From Monocercomonoides exilis (Eukaryota; Preaxostyla; Oxymonadida; Polymastigidae), in assembly GCA_001643675.2 (NCBI GenBank), contig LSRY02000046.1, forward strand, positions 1 through 64,000: DNA of 64,000 nt, given 5' to 3'. How positions within the stretch are numbered: position 1 is the first letter of the stretch; every line of letters begins with the position of its first letter. Position numbers and translations under genes: made by a program. The notes below the pieces were generated by a model, which worked only from the letters and a program-made list of their open reading frames with translations, searched no databases and was not told the origin of the DNA. Below, piece by piece: positions 59,627 through 64,000 of the stretch.

Positions 59627-62600
59627 TTAAAAGCCATATTGCTGAAGTCTTTGATGTAGGGCAGATTCAAGTGCATTTACAATTGAAGGCCAAATATGCG
59701 ATTCTTCTAATGTACTTTTTAATAACAAAATAACTTTTTGAATTCTTTCTCTTTGAGCAGGAGGAAAGAATGTTGAAGAACCAGAATTTGCTTGCAATAT
59801 AGTATTAGAAAGGCTTATTTGATATGAATAGAAACCACTTATAGAAAGAAGTGTCTGAAGAAGAAGAGAAGGGTTAGCTGCAATCATTGGCAGCTCGGCT
59901 TCGGCCACAGCGCATAGCCCATCCACCAGAACTGTGCTGCACTGCATGTTTTTGCCTTTGTGGACAATGCCCCACAGCCAGTGTCCCACCGTTCCTGCTC
60001 TGTCCAGCTCCTTCGCAACCATCTTTGATGCCTCTGTGCCACACACCCCTGCCACTCTTCCCATACACTCGCACACACTCAGCCCAAACTGCACCCCACA
60101 GCCAAGTCCCTGCTGCTGCCGGTGCTCGCTCTCTTCCCAGAACTCCTCAACATCCCCGCGGTGCACCGTCGTTTCCGGCGGAAGAGCAGAAAGAGGGATC
60201 TTTGCAGAAGGGACAAGTGGAGCAAGATAAACCAGAAGTTGGGCAAGAGGAGGCACCAATGAGTGGAGGAATGGGGTGATGTGGGTGCCAACTGCAATGA
60301 TGATGTTGTTGAGGGCAGAGACAGCGCTGTTGGCAACTGTAAAATATATCTGAAAGTTTTTTGAGGTGGCTGAGAAGTTGAATGGAGGGAAGGAATGATG
60401 ATGGGCACTTAATATGGCTGCTGCATCTGATGACAAAGACAGTCCGCTGGTTGAGCTGGGGCGTTGTCCTATTCTTGTTGATGCCATCGCTGGTGAAGAA
60501 AGAGGTGGTGATGGCTGTGATATGAGTGAGATGGATGACAGAGAAGGTGAAGATGAAAGTGTCGGAGAAGACAAAGGAGGAGACGAAGGTGAAGGAACAA
60601 CCGCCATCGGATTGCGTGCAGCAACCATCTGAGCAATCTTCTGCTCATCCCATTTGATGTGGCCAGGCACAATTCGATCGATCACAACGGGAAAGATCAC
60701 AGACAGCACTGTTGCACCGTTTGGCTGAGGAGACGTGACAAACTCGGGAGATTTGCTTGTGATAGACATCAGCAGATTGAAGAGCGAGCGGAGAATAAAG
60801 AGCGAGCGAGAAGACGCTGCCACTGCAATTAGCTCAGCACAGTGCGATGAAACAAGCAGAGGAACAGTCAGCGAAGGGGCTGTGCATTCGATGAACGTGC
60901 ACAGGAAGTTGAGTGAAGCAGTCACTGATGGATTTTCGCTTTCTTCGTAGTGAGCTGTGAGATATGCGTAGTCTGACTGGAGTGATTGCTGGATACGTGC
61001 TGATTTCGATGTGCTGTCATATGCCTTCTCTGCATAGCGGTCGAAATCTGCCTTCTCCTTCATCACCTCATCATGCACAATCCTCACCACAAAGTCCACA
61101 ATCTTCGGAGCAAATGGCATAAAAGCGCTTCCCTCTGTGTTCTCCACAATCCGTTCAAATGCTGACATGATGTGTGGAATGAGTCTGGTGTCAGACGGAG
61201 GCAGGGCAAACAGTCTGTCGCCAAGTGCAACCATCAGCGGCTTCAGATGCTCTTCAGAGCGGAACAAGGCTCCTGCAGCATCGACGATGGAGGCGCTGAG
61301 AGTACACAAATGCCGCGCATTCGCCTTTTGGTACACGCGAAATGCCCGAAACACATTTTCGAGCAGAAGAGAAGAGTATGGTCTGATTCGAGGGCCACAC
61401 TCATCCACAACAAGATTCAATGCAACACATGCAGAACGTTGAACCTGTTTTAATTTCATTCATAAAAACACCAAAAATAGAAAAGAGACAGAATTCAAAA
61501 AGAAATTCATGAAATTAAAAGACAAAATGATATTTTATATTTAGAAATCGTAATGTATCACCTCTTTGTTCTTGTCAAGCATTCCAATCGACAACGCATT
61601 CAACACTTCTGCCAGCCACTTTCTGTCGTCTGCTCTGATCGTCTTCTCTCCCGTCGCTTCTTCGCGTGCAGCATCTTCCTGCAGTCTGATCTGCACCCAG
61701 CTTTCGTCGTCTGGCAGCGGGCCACACACCCACACGCTTGTCTTCCCCAGCGCCCAGCATGCGATCATCCTCACAAGTGGATGGGCATCGTTGACTGAGT
61801 GGATGAGCCACGGCAGCAGCTGCGGCAGAAACGGCGCGGCTGAACTGAGCGACGCCTTTGCCACGATTCCAGCAGCAAACACGCCGCACTCTCGCTGCTT
61901 CCACTTTGCTGTGTCTTTTGAGGCTGAAGGTGCGTCAATGACAGCTTTTGCTTCTGATGCCTGGGATGAAGAGGAAGAGGCAGAGGAAGAAGAGATGGAA
62001 CCAGCAGTTGCCTGTTCAGCTGGAGAAGGAGTATCAACAACAGCCATCAGCGAAATGGCACACTGAATGACACGAGGAACAACAAGTGCAGGGAGAGCTG
62101 TTGCCAACGCTTCGAGTCCGCACGATGCACTCTTTCGTGGTGTCCAGACGTCGTTCATCTGACTTTGGAATATCTCGTCGTATTCTTCGTTGGTATCTGC
62201 ATCTGTCTGCGAGGAAGAGGAAGAAGAAGAAGATGATGATAATGATGCTTGTGGTTGTGCCATTGAAGAGACTGGATTAGAGTCACCAAAAACTGATTGA
62301 GATGAATGCATCTCCACAACTGCTGGAGGGATTGCTTGGTCAGGATCAGCAATTTCACTGTCTGAAATGACGATATGAAAAAGAAAGAAAGAGAAAAGAG
62401 AACAGATTTATTAAAGAACGATTGTGAAAAATTATGCATTTGTTTGTTAAATTGTTAATGAAATCATAATAAAGTTATCCTAACCTTCTTTGAGAAATCC
62501 GGAATATTGATAGAGGTCTGTTGCGGTATATGTCAGCTTTGTAATAATTCTAGGAATAATCCTGAGGAAAGAAATGCAGACAAAAAGCGAAAGGAAAGAA

Positions 62601-64000
62601 ATATATATATGTATAAATCAACATTTTTCAAAGGACAAAAGAAAAACAGAAAAATATCACTATCTCAATGTTTAAAATAATAAACACACGTGTCAAGCTT
62701 TTTTGGGACAGAAGCTTCGAGGAGCAGCCAGTTCTCGCAAATAGACTGCCAGAACTCGATTCCTGCCATTTCTAAGTGCTCGTTTGGACTGTCCATACAA
62801 ATAAGTGCAAAGTCAATTAGTGCATCGCTTTGTGGAAGAAGAGGATGAGTGGGCTTGATGTGTTCTTGGAAGAATGATGAAAATTACATCATTCAGTGCA
62901 AATGTGTTCATAAAGTCAATGAAAAGGGAATGTTAATGATATAGATAAATAAATCATTTGAAGATGATGAAGAAAATAGTTAAAAACGATATTTATTGAG
63001 AAAAATTAACAAATTGTATTATGTAAAACAATTTGAAGATAAGTGGAAAAAAGATTGGAGAAACCGTCTTGGGGAGCGTCTGCTGGACCAAAAGGAAAAT
63101 GAATAAGGACAGTCAAAGATTCCAGGACAAGTGTGCGAACAAGTGGATTCTGGTCGCCAGCACAAGTCAGAAGCATCGTCAAGTAATTCTCCACTTTGTT
63201 CTGAAATAACTCCTGTGACGCAATACACATTGTCTTCAATGCAGTCAGCAGCGAGCACAACACTTTTGCTATTTTTGCAGTTTTACACAGACCAATAAGT
63301 GAGTCGACAAGAGTTTCAAGTTTTCTAAGTTTAAAATGAATAAAATAAAAAAGTCAAATTTTCTTCATAAAACAATTGTCTTTGAGCAAACTCTCTTAAC
63401 TTGAGTAGTTCCATCTTTTCTTCATTGTCTTCAACTATTTTCACCAAGCAACTTGAAGCCCCTTCTGCATAATGTGCTTCATTACCTTGAATAACAGTTA
63501 GCAGTTGCCCAATAAATGGAAATCCGTTTTCAAATCCAATTACATCCAGGAATGCACTTATGGTGCTTCCAGCTGTTATTCTGATCTGCTCTAATTCATC
63601 CCCGAGGGATTGTAACACAACATCAAAGCATTTTCCTCTCAATTCTTGTGAAAACGAAGGCGGTTTCGCCTTTAAAAAGCGAATTAATTCAAAACCCGCG
63701 AGTTGCCTAGTTGTTGCTGGTAAAGTTTTCATTGAACTTAAAATGCATGTTAAATAAAATGCGTATTCTGGCATTTCCAACGAAAATTTCTCACGAGCCT
63801 TAAAGCGAAAATTTTAATTACACAAAAATGAAAATGATAAAATGATAAATAAATATTTATTGCTTATTAGCACAGCACTCAAACAGCATTCGCTTGTGCT
63901 TGAGCTTCATTTGTTCCATTTTTTGATTGCTCAAGAGTCAAAATAATTGTCTGAATGGACTGCTCCGCTTGAAAAGACTGTTAAAAAATAAGTCATTCGT
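59627..64000 (-). CDS. TNPO1: Transportin / karyopherin beta-2 (nuclear import receptor), 5' end beyond the window
   Basis: Seven exons are visible: 63885-63977, 63374-63798, 63030-63324, 62690-62853, 62485-62561, 61562-62361 and 59627-61444. They make 3672 nt and an exact frame of 1223 residues plus TAA. Introns are 49-176 bp. The 62854-63029 intron is the least certain boundary. The HEAT-repeat protein aligns along its length with human transportin-1. Examples are PEYAFYLTCILSSMKTLPATTR (repeat 1-2 region), ACEFWLTL-like GIEFWQSICENW, NDVWTPRKSASCGLEAL (human SDWNLRKCSAAALDVL), ACWALGKTSVWV, and the C-terminus LHQRLQQYGF (human LKERLAAFYGV). An acidic/Ser loop before NDVW corresponds to the H8 loop that releases cargo. 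It is longer than the usual ~890 residues because of Ser/Pro-rich insertions, notably coded near 60,490-60,610 and 61,930-62,030. It imports PY-NLS cargo through the nuclear pore with RanGTP. Only the first short exon is missing. Confidence 0.9.

Noticed and set aside
59627-64000. Importin-beta (Kap95) or importin-4 identity for the HEAT-repeat gene
   Set aside because: Repeat-by-repeat similarity, the acidic loop before NDVW..RKSASCGLEAL and the C-terminal LQQYGF fit transportin (Kap104/TNPO1) better.

Overview
The window looks like nuclear DNA of an anaerobic metamonad protist, most likely an oxymonad related to Monocercomonoides. The grounds are AT-rich intergenic DNA, short GT-AG introns, TTAGGG-type repeats, the standard stop codons, a long beta-helix surface protein followed by a transmembrane pseudokinase, and two giant TmcB-like membrane proteins. 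The species is inferred from gene content only.

Layout. From 1 to about 20,650 is one tandem satellite of roughly 352 bp units, about 59 copies, running off the left edge and ending on the right in a perfect 22-bp-arm palindrome. From 20.7 to 34.5 kb is gene-poor AT-rich DNA. It holds a decayed tyrosine-recombinase gene leading into a Myb/telobox ORF (minus strand, 24.9-27.5 kb), degenerate interstitial CCCTAA arrays (29.5-30.5 kb), GC-rich hairpins, a diverged tandem repeat, and a truncated 3' piece of LSU (28S) rRNA (31.7-32.7 kb). I read this as a fossil chromosome end or fusion zone.

From 34.5 kb the window is gene-dense. A secreted beta-helix ectodomain and a membrane pseudokinase (minus, 34.55-41.49 kb) lie in the same frame, separated by a single TAA. 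A TmcB-like gene (minus, 42.93-48.77 kb) is likewise cut by one in-frame TAA. Its paralogue (plus, 50.58-57.60 kb) is uninterrupted and faces away from it across a 1.8 kb spacer that holds a large inverted repeat. Both paralogues end in a hemerythrin-like domain, which suggests they are membrane sensors of oxygen or nitric oxide. The right end carries housekeeping genes: PDCD5 (plus), the spliceosomal RNA-binding protein IST3/RBMX2 (minus) and a seven-exon (partial) transportin/karyopherin-beta2 gene (minus, running off the right edge).

I reconstructed 13 introns from conserved protein joins. Nine begin with GTT and only one with GTA, and lengths run from 49 to 176 bp. All exon phases add up exactly in every spliced gene, which supports the models. 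The most notable observations are the TmcB-hemerythrin architecture, the two single in-frame TAA codons in adjacent long genes, and the recombinase linked to a telobox Myb domain close to interstitial telomeric repeats.
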